Below, one piece after another: positions 1 through 6,968 of a stretch of DNA of 9,825 nucleotides. The stretch is from Acidobacteriota bacterium. GTDB taxonomy: Bacteria > Acidobacteriota > Terriglobia > Bryobacterales > Bryobacteraceae. How positions within the stretch are numbered: the first letter of the stretch is position 1; each line of letters starts with the position of its first letter. Location of the stretch: positions 1 to 9,825 of the forward strand of contig JAPKYY010000141.1 of assembly GCA_026394095.1 (NCBI GenBank), read 5' to 3'. The notes under the pieces are model-generated. The model saw nothing but the letters and a program-made list of their open reading frames with translations. It searched no databases and was not told the origin of the DNA. The position numbers and the translations under genes are program-made.

Positions 1-858
<858 letters not shown>

Positions 859-880
859 TCTCGGTTTGTTGTTTTGGATT

Positions 881-898
881 GAGCCGACGAATCGGCTC
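881..898 (-). other. UUCG-loop hairpin just upstream of the 16S 5' end
   Basis: The sequence is a perfect 7-bp stem (GAGCCGA / TCGGCTC) around 4 nt. On the transcribed minus strand the loop is UUCG, closed by an A-U pair rather than the especially stable C-G pair. It ends 23 nt upstream of the predicted 16S start, so it would lie in the leader RNA. A role in rRNA processing or leader folding is possible but only inferred. Confidence 0.55.
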
Positions 899-970
899 GG
901 TCGCAACTACTTAGACTCAATACTTGACGAAATATTACTATCTTCTTCTTTTAGACTTGCGTCCAACCAG

Positions 971-983
971 ATTGTCAAAGATC
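971..983 (-). promoter_or_regulatory. boxA-like rRNA antitermination site
   Basis: The minus strand reads GATCTTTGACAAT, which closely matches the rrn leader boxA consensus (E. coli TGCTCTTTAACAA), recognised in the RNA by NusB/NusE for antitermination. It lies about 113 nt upstream of the predicted 16S 5' end and downstream of both candidate promoters, as expected for a leader boxA. No partner boxB hairpin was identified with confidence. Confidence 0.65.
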
Positions 984-1275
984 TGCCCTTCTGCACGAGC
1001 GAACATTGCTGTCCACATACGTACCACGAAGGCGGCCTCGAAAGCCGTTCAGGCAACCGCACAGAGATACTCATCTCCGGGTCCACCTAAAAATTGGTAA
1101 AACTAAAGAACTATTGAAAGGTTACTACCTGAGGCTTATCCTGTCGCATTCATGCGTAGGCTTCACCCGATGGCCGATTGAACTCGTGGCTGCGTTCTCG
1201 GAGGCAGACGTCTTGTTGACTGTCGCCATCCTTACCGCTCTGTCGTTCACTACCTTTTATGTCCGGCCATTTGTT

Positions 1276-1304
1276 AGTCTACCGTAGCAGACTAAGTTTT
1301 GCAA
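1276..1304 (-). promoter_or_regulatory. Candidate rRNA promoter (proximal, P2)
   Basis: On the minus strand a -35-like TTGCAA (1304-1299) and a -10-like TAGACT (1281-1276) are separated by exactly 17 bp. An A-rich run (GCGAAAAAAACTT) lies immediately upstream of the -35, as in UP elements of strong rRNA promoters. The predicted start is near 1268-1270, giving a leader of about 410 nt that contains the boxA. Each hexamer matches consensus at 4 of 6 positions. Two dyads overlap it: TTAGTCT-N8-AGACTAA at 1274-1295 covers the -10, and GCAAGAA-N12-TTCTTGC at 1301-1326 covers the edge of the -35 and the A-tract. Confidence 0.5.
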
Positions 1305-1374
1305 GAAGTTTTTTTCGCTTTCTTGCTTCGCTCTCTGTGTGCCGCACTCGCGCTCACACCGTTGCATGAATATT

Positions 1375-1403
1375 AATCTAGCAGTCAGGATCGGCTTACG
1401 CAA
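1375..1403 (-). promoter_or_regulatory. Candidate rRNA promoter (distal, P1)
   Basis: On the minus strand TTGCGT (1403-1398) and TAGATT (1380-1375) are separated by 17 bp. The site lies 99 bp upstream of the proximal candidate, so the two could form a tandem pair as in many rrn operons. The hexamers are imperfect (4 of 6 each) and no A-tract precedes the -35, so this call is weaker than the proximal one. Confidence 0.35.
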
Positions 1404-1512
1404 GGCCCAAACCCCATATGAATCGTTAACTTGCTGATTTATTAGGCAAATATTGTTACAAAATTGTTTTGCAGAAGCCCATTTGAGCGCGTTTTTGGCC
1501 TTCCAGTTGCTG

Positions 1513-1518
1513 TAGAAT
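1513..1518 (+). promoter_or_regulatory. Possible -10 element for hrcA-grpE-dnaJ
   Basis: TAGAAT matches TATAAT at 5 of 6 positions and sits 19 nt before the hrcA start codon, leaving a short 5' UTR of about 13 nt. No good -35 box is found at 16-18 bp upstream (the region is GCGTTTTTGG). No CIRCE inverted repeat (TTAGCACTC-N9-GAGTGCTAA) is present between 1375 and 1537, so HrcA autoregulation at this site is not supported by the sequence. Confidence 0.3.
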
Positions 1519-1537
1519 CGATTGCAGAAGCACGTTC

Positions 1538-2593
1538 ATGGACCCTACATTGAACAATTCGCAGCCCACGCAGGGCAAGAAGCGTCAGATTTTGCACGCT
1601 ATTGTCGAGGCTAACCTAGATTCTGGCGAAGCTGTCACTTCTTATACCAATGCCCAACGCCGTTTTACTTGTTCATCGCCATCTTCGGCTACAGTTCGCA
1701 ATGCAATGGCAGAATTGACCGAGCTCGGATTCCTAACGCAACCCCACACTTCTGCCGGTAGAATCCCTACTCCTCTGGCGATTCAGTCATATGTGTCTTC
1801 TCTGGGCCAAGTAAAGGCCAATCCAGCTGAGGTTTCCAAGCTGCAACAACGATTGAAGGCCATGCATTCGCTTGCTGAACGTGTAGAGGAGGGCTCGCAC
1901 GTATTGACTGGGTTAACCCGTAACGTCGGCATTACCGCCTCTGTGCCGCCTGCTTCTCAATTACTGCACCAGGTGGAGTTGCTTCCGCTTGCTGCGCGTC
2001 AATACCTTATGGTGGTGATCACCTCTGACCGTGCGGTTCGCAATCAGGTTGTGAGTGTCTACCAGGATTTACGCCCCGAAGAACTCCAGGAAATGCGCAA
2101 CTACATCAACCAGGAGTTTGCAGGCTGGACTCTGGCAGATGCGCGCCGTGCTTTGACCGAGCGTTTGCAGGATGAGCGCAACCAGTATCATTCCCTGCTC
2201 AAACGTATAGAGATTTTCTATGCCCAGGGCTTGTTTGAGGGTTCGGAAGGCCCTCGTGTTTTTCTTGACGGTGCGGCTTACCTGGTAGGCCTCGATCTGC
2301 ATCTGACGCGCGAGAAGATGCGGGAGTTGTTTCAGGCTCTTGAGCAAAAACAACAGGTATTGCAGATGCTTGATCAGTTTTTGCAGGGTTCGGATCAGAC
2401 TCCGGCCATTCAGATTGGGCTTGGGGAAGCGCATCCTGCGCTGAGTGAATTCTCCCTTGTTGGGGTGCATGTTCCGCTGGGGAGCGGAATGACGGCTCGC
2501 GTTGCGGTGCTGGGACCGCTAAGATTGAATTATCCACGTACGATCGCAGCGGTAATGGAAGTGGGACAAGCTCTCGCTGAATCCGCTCTTTGA
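1538..2593 (+). CDS. hrcA: Heat-inducible transcription repressor HrcA
   Basis: This 351-aa protein has the length and architecture of HrcA, the dimeric repressor that binds CIRCE operators upstream of chaperone genes and is kept active by GroE. The N-terminal winged helix-turn-helix covers about residues 15-85. It includes the family's signature SSATVRNAMAEL (49-60), followed by PHTSAGRIPT (69-78). The remainder is the GAF-like/dimerisation region, ending in the conserved YPRTIAAVMEVGQAL segment. The ATG is preceded only by a weak AGAAG-like ribosome-binding site; no better upstream start exists. It is the first gene of a plus-strand run with grpE (37 nt gap) and dnaJ, and is transcribed divergently from the 16S gene. 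Its own upstream region has no visible CIRCE, so its targets may lie elsewhere (for example groESL); that is inference. Confidence 0.95.
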   Translation: MDPTLNNSQPTQGKKRQILHAIVEANLDSGEAVTSYTNAQRRFTCSSPSSATVRNAMAELTELGFLTQPHTSAGRIPTPLAIQSYVSSLGQVKANPAEVSKLQQRLKAMHSLAERVEEGSHVLTGLTRNVGITASVPPASQLLHQVELLPLAARQYLMVVITSDRAVRNQVVSVYQDLRPEELQEMRNYINQEFAGWTLADARRALTERLQDERNQYHSLLKRIEIFYAQGLFEGSEGPRVFLDGAAYLVGLDLHLTREKMRELFQALEQKQQVLQMLDQFLQGSDQTPAIQIGLGEAHPALSEFSLVGVHVPLGSGMTARVAVLGPLRLNYPRTIAAVMEVGQALAESAL

Positions 2594-2630
2594 TCGACAT
2601 CAATTTTTACTACTCATAGAGGAAAGCAAC

Positions 2631-3170
2631 ATGACGGAGTCGAATATCGACGCTGCCAATCCTGAAGACGTGAACGAAAGCCATGCAGCTGCCGTTGACC
2701 CAGGAGCACGCATTGAATTCCTCGAACAGGAACTGGTTCGAGTTGAAGCTGAAAAGCAGGATCTGCTGAGACTGGCGCAGAGCCGCCAGGCTGAATTTGA
2801 AAACTTCCGCCGTCGCTCTGAGCGAGAGCGGCAGGAAACGGTGGATATGGCTGCCGCCGAAACTGTGAAGACGCTGCTACCCATTTTTGACGACTTTGAG
2901 CGCGCCATCGCCGTTGAGACCACCGATAGCAATTACGCCAAGGGTGTGATGCTGATCCACAACCGCATGCAGGAAGTGCTGCAGAAGATGGGCCTTGAGG
3001 CCATCGACACTACCGGCCAAATCTTTGACCCCAATCTGCACCATGGCATCGACATGGTGGAAACCGACGAAGCGGAGGATCAGTCGATTCTTGCCGAGTT
3101 TCAGAAGGGCTATCACTTTCGTAACAAGCTTCTGCGGCCGTCTATGGTCCGCGTGGCAGTCAAGAAGTAG
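2631..3170 (+). CDS. grpE: Nucleotide exchange factor GrpE
   Basis: This 179-aa protein is the GrpE co-chaperone that releases ADP from DnaK during the folding cycle in the cytoplasm. Residues 1-25 are acidic and probably disordered. Residues 26-95 form the long coiled-coil helix (charged and heptad-like, containing EFENFRRRSERER). The C-terminal beta domain (about 125-179) carries the family signature FDPNLHHGIDMVE (132-144) and the closing QKGYHFRNKLLRPSMVRVAV. The start is supported by a strong Shine-Dalgarno-like AGAGGAAAG just upstream, the best ribosome-binding site in the window. The dnaJ start codon lies 6 nt after its stop codon, which suggests co-translation. Its partner dnaK is not in this window. 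Confidence 0.97.
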   Translation: MTESNIDAANPEDVNESHAAAVDPGARIEFLEQELVRVEAEKQDLLRLAQSRQAEFENFRRRSERERQETVDMAAAETVKTLLPIFDDFERAIAVETTDSNYAKGVMLIHNRMQEVLQKMGLEAIDTTGQIFDPNLHHGIDMVETDEAEDQSILAEFQKGYHFRNKLLRPSMVRVAVKK

Positions 3171-3176
3171 GCAATA

Positions 3177-4310
3177 GTGGCTGCAAAACGGGATTACTAC
3201 GAAATCTTGGGCGTCGATCGCGGCGCAGACGATCAGACACTGAAGGCTTCTTATCGCAAGCTCGCCATGAAGTATCATCCGGATCGCAATCCGGATGATG
3301 CCAAGGCCGAGGAGATGTTTAAGGAAGCGGCTGAGGCTTATGGAGTTTTGAGCGATGCGCAGAAGCGTGCCGCTTATGACCGCTACGGGCATCAGGGTCT
3401 ATCAGGCGCTGGTGGCGGTGGTGGCGGATTTGACTCCGGTCAATACACAGACCTCAATGACATCTTTGGCGATTTCTTCGGAGACTTCTTTGGTGGCGGC
3501 AAGGGTGGCGGAGGACGTGGCGGGAATCGCCAGCGCCGCGGCGAAGATGTTCGCTACGACCTTGAGATTGAATTCGAAGATGCCGTACGCGGCACCTCGG
3601 TAGATATCCAGATCCCGAAGCTCGATGCGTGTACGCGCTGTGAAGGTACAGGCGCAGAAAAAGAAGACGGGCTCACGCAATGCCCGACTTGCCGTGGACG
3701 CGGCGAGCAGCTTTTCCAACAGGGCTTCATGACGATTCGCCGCACTTGCAGCACTTGCGGCGGCCGCGGGCAGATCATTCGCCGGCCCTGTAAGGAGTGC
3801 AAGGGCGAAGGACGCCTGCGCAGTGAGAAGAAGCTGAAGGTCAACATCCCCGCTGGTGTCGATACCGGGACGCAGCTTCGCTTGAACAGCGAAGGGCAAG
3901 CCAGCCCGAATGGCGGGCCAAGCGGAGATCTCTATGTTGTTTTGAGCGTCAAGGAGCATCCGGTCTTTGATCGCCAGGACTATGATCTGCACTGCACCGT
4001 GCCCGTAAACATCGTGCAGGCGACACTGGGAACGGAAGTGGAAATCCCCACTTTTGAAGGGATGGAATCGGTAAAGATTCCTGAGGGAACTCAGCCCGGT
4101 ACTCAGTTGCGACTCAAGAACCGTGGTGTGCCAAGAGTAAATGCTTCAGGGCGTGGCGACATGTACATCCATGTCGAGGTGCATATTCCGACAAAGCTAT
4201 CGCGCGAGCAGCGCAAGGTGTTTGAACAGTTGCGGGAGAATCTGCCTGCGGCTGGCGCGGATGGCGAAAAAGGCGGGCTCTTCGGCAAGGTGAAGAACCT
4301 CTTCAACTAG
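3177..4310 (+). CDS. dnaJ: Chaperone protein DnaJ (type A Hsp40)
   Basis: This 377-aa protein is a full-length class I DnaJ that delivers unfolded clients to DnaK and stimulates its ATPase. The order is canonical: J domain (about 5-71) with the HPD motif at 34-36; a Gly/Phe-rich linker (about 74-120) with repeated GDFFG; and a zinc-binding domain with all four CxxCxGxG repeats intact (cysteines 152/155, 169/172, 191/194, 205/208). Substrate-binding beta domains and the dimerisation tail follow. The start is GTG at 3177, chosen because the next residues (AAKRDYYEILGV) are the family's standard N-terminus and an ATG start would cut into the J domain. It follows grpE by 6 nt, so it is very probably translated from the same transcript. 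No clear terminator follows the stop codon. Confidence 0.98.
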   Translation: MAAKRDYYEILGVDRGADDQTLKASYRKLAMKYHPDRNPDDAKAEEMFKEAAEAYGVLSDAQKRAAYDRYGHQGLSGAGGGGGGFDSGQYTDLNDIFGDFFGDFFGGGKGGGGRGGNRQRRGEDVRYDLEIEFEDAVRGTSVDIQIPKLDACTRCEGTGAEKEDGLTQCPTCRGRGEQLFQQGFMTIRRTCSTCGGRGQIIRRPCKECKGEGRLRSEKKLKVNIPAGVDTGTQLRLNSEGQASPNGGPSGDLYVVLSVKEHPVFDRQDYDLHCTVPVNIVQATLGTEVEIPTFEGMESVKIPEGTQPGTQLRLKNRGVPRVNASGRGDMYIHVEVHIPTKLSREQRKVFEQLRENLPAAGADGEKGGLFGKVKNLFN

Positions 4311-4387
4311 ATTTTCCTGAGCTATGGCTCTACGATTGAGCTCTCGCCTGTCGCCGATTTCCCGGAATCAGTTAATCTAAAGTTGTC

Positions 4388-4801
4388 ATGTCGAGATCAA
4401 TTGAACTCGTGTTGCAGGAAGGCGAAAGCCTTGCCTCTGCATTGCGCCGATTTAAGGCGAAGGTTCAAGAAGATTCGGGCAGCGGCAAGAGACCCAAGGC
4501 CATCAAACAAGGCGCTTTGCTAGAAATGGCAATCCAGGAAGCAAGAGCCTTGCCTCCCAAGAGTCAAAATGCGGTTGCTGAGGCTATCCTGGCGAAATTG
4601 CGTGATGAATCGGACCCAACGGCCCGGCGCTTTCAGGAATTGGTGGAAGCCAAATATACGCGTGGCTTAAGTGCTGCTGAGTCTTCTGAGCTCGATCGCC
4701 TCGAAGGCGGGTTTCATGATTCCGATGAAGCGTTTTACGGCCCGATTCTGGAGCGATTGAAGTCTCGTAAAACAGGCACTGCGAAGCGGCGAAGCGCCTG
4801 A
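4388..4801 (+). CDS. Small helical protein of unknown function, possible antitoxin-like partner of the downstream HNH protein
   Basis: This 137-aa protein is not confidently recognised. Three segments are visible. Residues 1-28 (MSRSIELVLQEGESLASALRRFK and on) resemble the N-terminus of ribosomal protein bS21, whose signature is a basic ALRRFK helix. Residues 45-75 include ALPPKSQNAVAEAILAKLRDE, a pattern I associate with small antitoxin-like proteins (LPPEEQxxxAExIL). Residues 80-127 are a charged helical pair ending in AFYGPILERLKSR. The tail is very basic (KTGTAKRRSA). No membrane segment or signal is present. It lies 77 nt after dnaJ and the next gene starts 5 nt after its stop, so the two genes are probably co-expressed. 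No good Shine-Dalgarno or promoter is evident before it. An antitoxin or adaptor role is an inference from gene order and the small, charged character. Confidence 0.75.
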   Translation: MSRSIELVLQEGESLASALRRFKAKVQEDSGSGKRPKAIKQGALLEMAIQEARALPPKSQNAVAEAILAKLRDESDPTARRFQELVEAKYTRGLSAAESSELDRLEGGFHDSDEAFYGPILERLKSRKTGTAKRRSA

Positions 4802-4806
4802 CTGGA

Positions 4807-5274
4807 ATGGAAACGGCAAAGCCTCACTTCGTTCGTAGGGCGACCGCGCCCAAGACCCGCACACGCGACTATGGTGTTTTTCGGGAGCCGGTTCGAGAGG
4901 ACTTTCGCAAGACATGCGCTTACTGCCTTTTTTCAGAAATGTGGGCTGCCGGACCTGAGAATTTTGAGCTCGATCACTTTCGCCCTAAGTCACTGTTTCC
5001 GCAATTGACCATGAGTTATTACAACCTCTATTGGTCTTGTCACGTCTGCAACCGCCAGAAGCGCGATGCCTGGCCGAGCAGGGAAGCCCAGGCGCAGGGT
5101 ATCAAATTTGTCGATCTTTGCGCTTCCTCGTTTGATGATCATTTTGTCTCGCAGAAGAATGGAAAGTGGCGGGGCAAAACGATAGCAGCTCGTTACACAA
5201 TCGATGCTTTGCGGCTGAACCGGCCTCATCTGGTGCAGTTGCGATTGCTGCTTCGCGAGATGGATCTGGGTTAA
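4807..5274 (+). CDS. HNH endonuclease-like protein
   Basis: This 155-aa protein has the zinc-ribbon form of the HNH (beta-beta-alpha metal) nuclease fold. CAYC (37-40) is the first Cys pair, ELDHFRPKS (54-62) holds the catalytic Asp-His (D56, H57), N73 lies in YYNLYWSC, and CHVCN (78-82) gives the second Cys pair and an Asn. The LDHFRPKS...NLYWSCxxCN layout, and a following segment like TIDALRLNRPHLVQLR (131-146), resemble the HNH proteins found with retrons and Septu (PtuB-type). All expected metal and zinc ligands appear intact, so it is probably active on nucleic acid. It has no partner ATPase here, only the small upstream protein. The start is ATG 5 nt after the preceding stop with no strong ribosome-binding site, suggesting translational coupling. 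A defence, toxin or housekeeping role cannot be told from the sequence alone. Confidence 0.85.
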   Translation: METAKPHFVRRATAPKTRTRDYGVFREPVREDFRKTCAYCLFSEMWAAGPENFELDHFRPKSLFPQLTMSYYNLYWSCHVCNRQKRDAWPSREAQAQGIKFVDLCASSFDDHFVSQKNGKWRGKTIAARYTIDALRLNRPHLVQLRLLLREMDLG

Positions 5275-5302
5275 AGGCTGTCCGCGTAAAGCTAGCGTGG
5301 AC

Positions 5303-6454
5303 CTACTGGGCGGCCAGCTCTTTTCGTCTTCTCGCCCCCGTCTCGCGGCCAATCCTTTTTTGATTCCAACGCAGGAAGCCGGTAAGAAAAAGCACAGCCG
5401 GCACCAGGCCCAGAAGCATGACGATAATGCGGCCCGCCATACCGAAAGCTTTGCCGTCGTGGAGCGGGACAATCCAGTCGAGAATCCAGTCGCCCAAGCC
5501 ATCGGCCCTCGAGTTGTTTACCGCAACCACTTTGCCGGTGTACTGATCGAGGAAGACGTGCGTCTTGGGGAAGCGCGTAAGCGGTGCATTCGGCTGGCGC
5601 AGTCGAAGATCGTACACACTATTGGGCGAAGTGGGCACGTGAATCCAGACCGCGCGCGACCCGGGGATCACTTGCTCGCCCAGGCGTAAGGCCTCATCCA
5701 CCGTCAACCGGGTCGCTCCTGGCGCAGGTGCAGGATTCGGTGGAAGCTCAGTTGGCTTGAGCGGCGAGAGCAGGCCCAGAAGAGGCCGCACCTGATTGGG
5801 CAGGTTGATCATCGCGCCGGTGCCGGCGACCAGAAGCAGCAGTGGAAGAGTAAGTCCCCCCGAGAGCTTATGAATGTCGTAATTGAGTTTTGCTGAATTT
5901 GCATTCGGGGAGAAGGAGAATTTGGAGCGCCAGGTGCCGGGAGCGAGCAACCAGTTGCCAGCTCCAAAAACCAGCATGCCGACCATAAAGAGCGCCAAAA
6001 CGCCCATCGCAACTTTGCCTGGCGGGCCGAATTCGAAGTTCATGTGCAGATCGTAGATCCAGGTAAAGAAGGTTCGCCCCCAACGGGCATCGCGCAATAC
6101 TTCCAGTGTCAAGGGATCGAGCGACACCATGCGGACGGCTTGACCAGGGGCGTCGTATCGAGACGTGATGACGCCGCCGTAGGGTGGAATTTCCATGCGC
6201 CAATGTTGGCCCGGGGGATTTACGGGGAGTTGCGCCAGCCGCTGGTAGACGGCTTCGTAGCTGGAAGGGAGGGCGCGTGGTGAGGGAGTTTGCATGTGGG
6301 GATAGAGCCGGTGCTCAATTTCCACATAGAAGGCAAGCATGGTGCCAGTCAGCCCGCCGATGACAAAGATCGCTCCCACAGAGAAGCCAAGCCAGCGGTG
6401 GAGAATGTCGGAGCTTTTTCTTAAGGCCGCTCGCAAGGGCTGATGATTGCGCAT
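5303..6454 (-). CDS. PepSY-domain membrane protein (iron-uptake/reductase type)
   Basis: This protein of 383 aa (385 if the in-frame GTG at 6460 is used) belongs to the PepSY-associated TM family (COG3182, PiuB-like), often linked to siderophore-iron reduction or uptake at the inner membrane. With residue numbers from the GTG, there are four likely membrane helices: 24-46, 150-170, 200-220 and 343-364. Histidines sit next to the helices in family-typical settings: HRWLG (H21), YDLHMNF (H139), DIHKLSGG (H197) and PLHDGKAFG (H334); these could ligate heme. Between helices 3 and 4 is a PepSY-like stretch (about 252-318) with DQYTGKVV. ATG is preferred over GTG because neither has a good ribosome-binding site and ATG is the commoner start. 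It is the last gene of the minus-strand run and converges with the HNH gene, 28 nt apart. Iron function is inferred from the family. Confidence 0.88.
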   Translation of the reverse strand: MRNHQPLRAALRKSSDILHRWLGFSVGAIFVIGGLTGTMLAFYVEIEHRLYPHMQTPSPRALPSSYEAVYQRLAQLPVNPPGQHWRMEIPPYGGVITSRYDAPGQAVRMVSLDPLTLEVLRDARWGRTFFTWIYDLHMNFEFGPPGKVAMGVLALFMVGMLVFGAGNWLLAPGTWRSKFSFSPNANSAKLNYDIHKLSGGLTLPLLLLVAGTGAMINLPNQVRPLLGLLSPLKPTELPPNPAPAPGATRLTVDEALRLGEQVIPGSRAVWIHVPTSPNSVYDLRLRQPNAPLTRFPKTHVFLDQYTGKVVAVNNSRADGLGDWILDWIVPLHDGKAFGMAGRIIVMLLGLVPAVLFLTGFLRWNQKRIGRETGARRRKELAAQ

Positions 6455-6490
6455 TGTCACAGAATCTTACAGATCAGGATTCATTTTGCC

Positions 6491-6958
6491 CTAGTCGGGC
6501 TTTGAAGTCTTTTTGATCTTTTCCTCGCCAGCCGCCGAGATGGCTCTGCTGCGAGTCATCGTCTTGATCTTCTCAGCACGGCGGAAGCGCAGTGCGCTCC
6601 AGTCTTCGTCGATTGCCACCATCCTCACAGGCTCGAAGTCATGTTCGCCAAGACGTTTCCAGCCATTGTCGCGGTTGAATTCACAGGTATATTTTTTGGA
6701 CGTGCCTTTGGGGTAGACCATCCAGATCACTGCATCCTCGATGCTTTGCTTTGCAATCCGATCGGCAAATTGATCGACCTCTTTTTGCTTCGTTGCAAAG
6801 ATCATCGTGAAGGCGATGTCTTTGGCTTTGCCGAGGTCTGTCTGAATCGTCGTAAGGCCCTTCATTTCCTCCATAGCCGGCTGGAATGCGACCGGTGCAT
6901 TGAGGATGTGAATCACTGGCTGGGCCTTGAAATTCAACTTCTTGAAGATGGCATTCAT
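6491..6958 (-). CDS. Conserved protein of unknown function (155 aa)
   Basis: The function is not known. The protein is soluble, with no signal or membrane helix, and looks like a small alpha/beta domain. Recognisable conserved blocks are FKKLNFKAQPVIHILNAP near the N-terminus, VIWMVYPKGTSKKYTCEFNRDNGW in the middle and VAIDEDWSALRFRRAEKIKTMTR near the end. I recall similar hypothetical proteins, frequent in Bacteroidota, with the same PKGTSKKY and DEDWSALRFR blocks; a search would confirm this. The start is the ATG at 6958. A longer frame to 7027 exists, but it would overlap the upstream gene's coding end and its extra 23 residues look unlike this family. The gap to the nitrilase stop is 10 nt, so it is in the same operon. 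The basic tail (EEKIKKTSKPD) is probably flexible. Confidence 0.8.
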   Translation of the reverse strand: MNAIFKKLNFKAQPVIHILNAPVAFQPAMEEMKGLTTIQTDLGKAKDIAFTMIFATKQKEVDQFADRIAKQSIEDAVIWMVYPKGTSKKYTCEFNRDNGWKRLGEHDFEPVRMVAIDEDWSALRFRRAEKIKTMTRSRAISAAGEEKIKKTSKPD

Positions 6959-6968
6959 CGGGGTCAAT

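Larger units (their letters stand above)
859..1268 (-). other. 16S rRNA 5' leader (transcribed spacer upstream of 16S)
   Basis: About 410 nt lie between the nearer candidate rRNA promoter and the 16S 5' end. I see no convincing protein gene: the open frames here have no family resemblance and no ribosome-binding site. What the stretch does hold is a boxA-like antitermination site, a UUCG hairpin next to the mature 16S end, and a small stem GAGAT-N4-ATCTC at 1064-1077. A long leader with boxA and processing stems is the usual arrangement for bacterial rrn operons; assigning the whole stretch to the leader is an inference from the promoter call. Confidence 0.6.

Noticed and set aside
866..1287. 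Overlapping plus-strand open frames of 74 and 93 codons in the rRNA leader
   Set aside because: No ribosome-binding site, no family resemblance, and the region reads as an rRNA leader with boxA on the other strand.
1342..1358. GCACTCGCGCTC as a possible CIRCE half site
   Set aside because: GCACTC is present but the second arm GAGTGC at the proper 9-nt spacing is absent.
3402..3992. Long minus-strand open frame (196 codons) opposite dnaJ
   Set aside because: Antisense shadow of a clear dnaJ, caused by its codon bias; alanine-rich with no recognisable domain.
4319..4343. Possible terminator after dnaJ (GAGCT...AGCTC)
   Set aside because: The stem is only 5 bp around a 15-nt loop and no T-run follows.
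5280..5302. Imperfect inverted repeat GTCCGCG...CGTGGAC between the convergent HNH and PepSY genes
   Set aside because: One mismatch in 7 bp and no T-tract on either strand, so a terminator call is not supported.
4990..5502. Minus-strand open frame of 170 codons across the HNH/PepSY junction
   Set aside because: It is antisense to the HNH motif region and out of frame with the PepSY gene; no family features.
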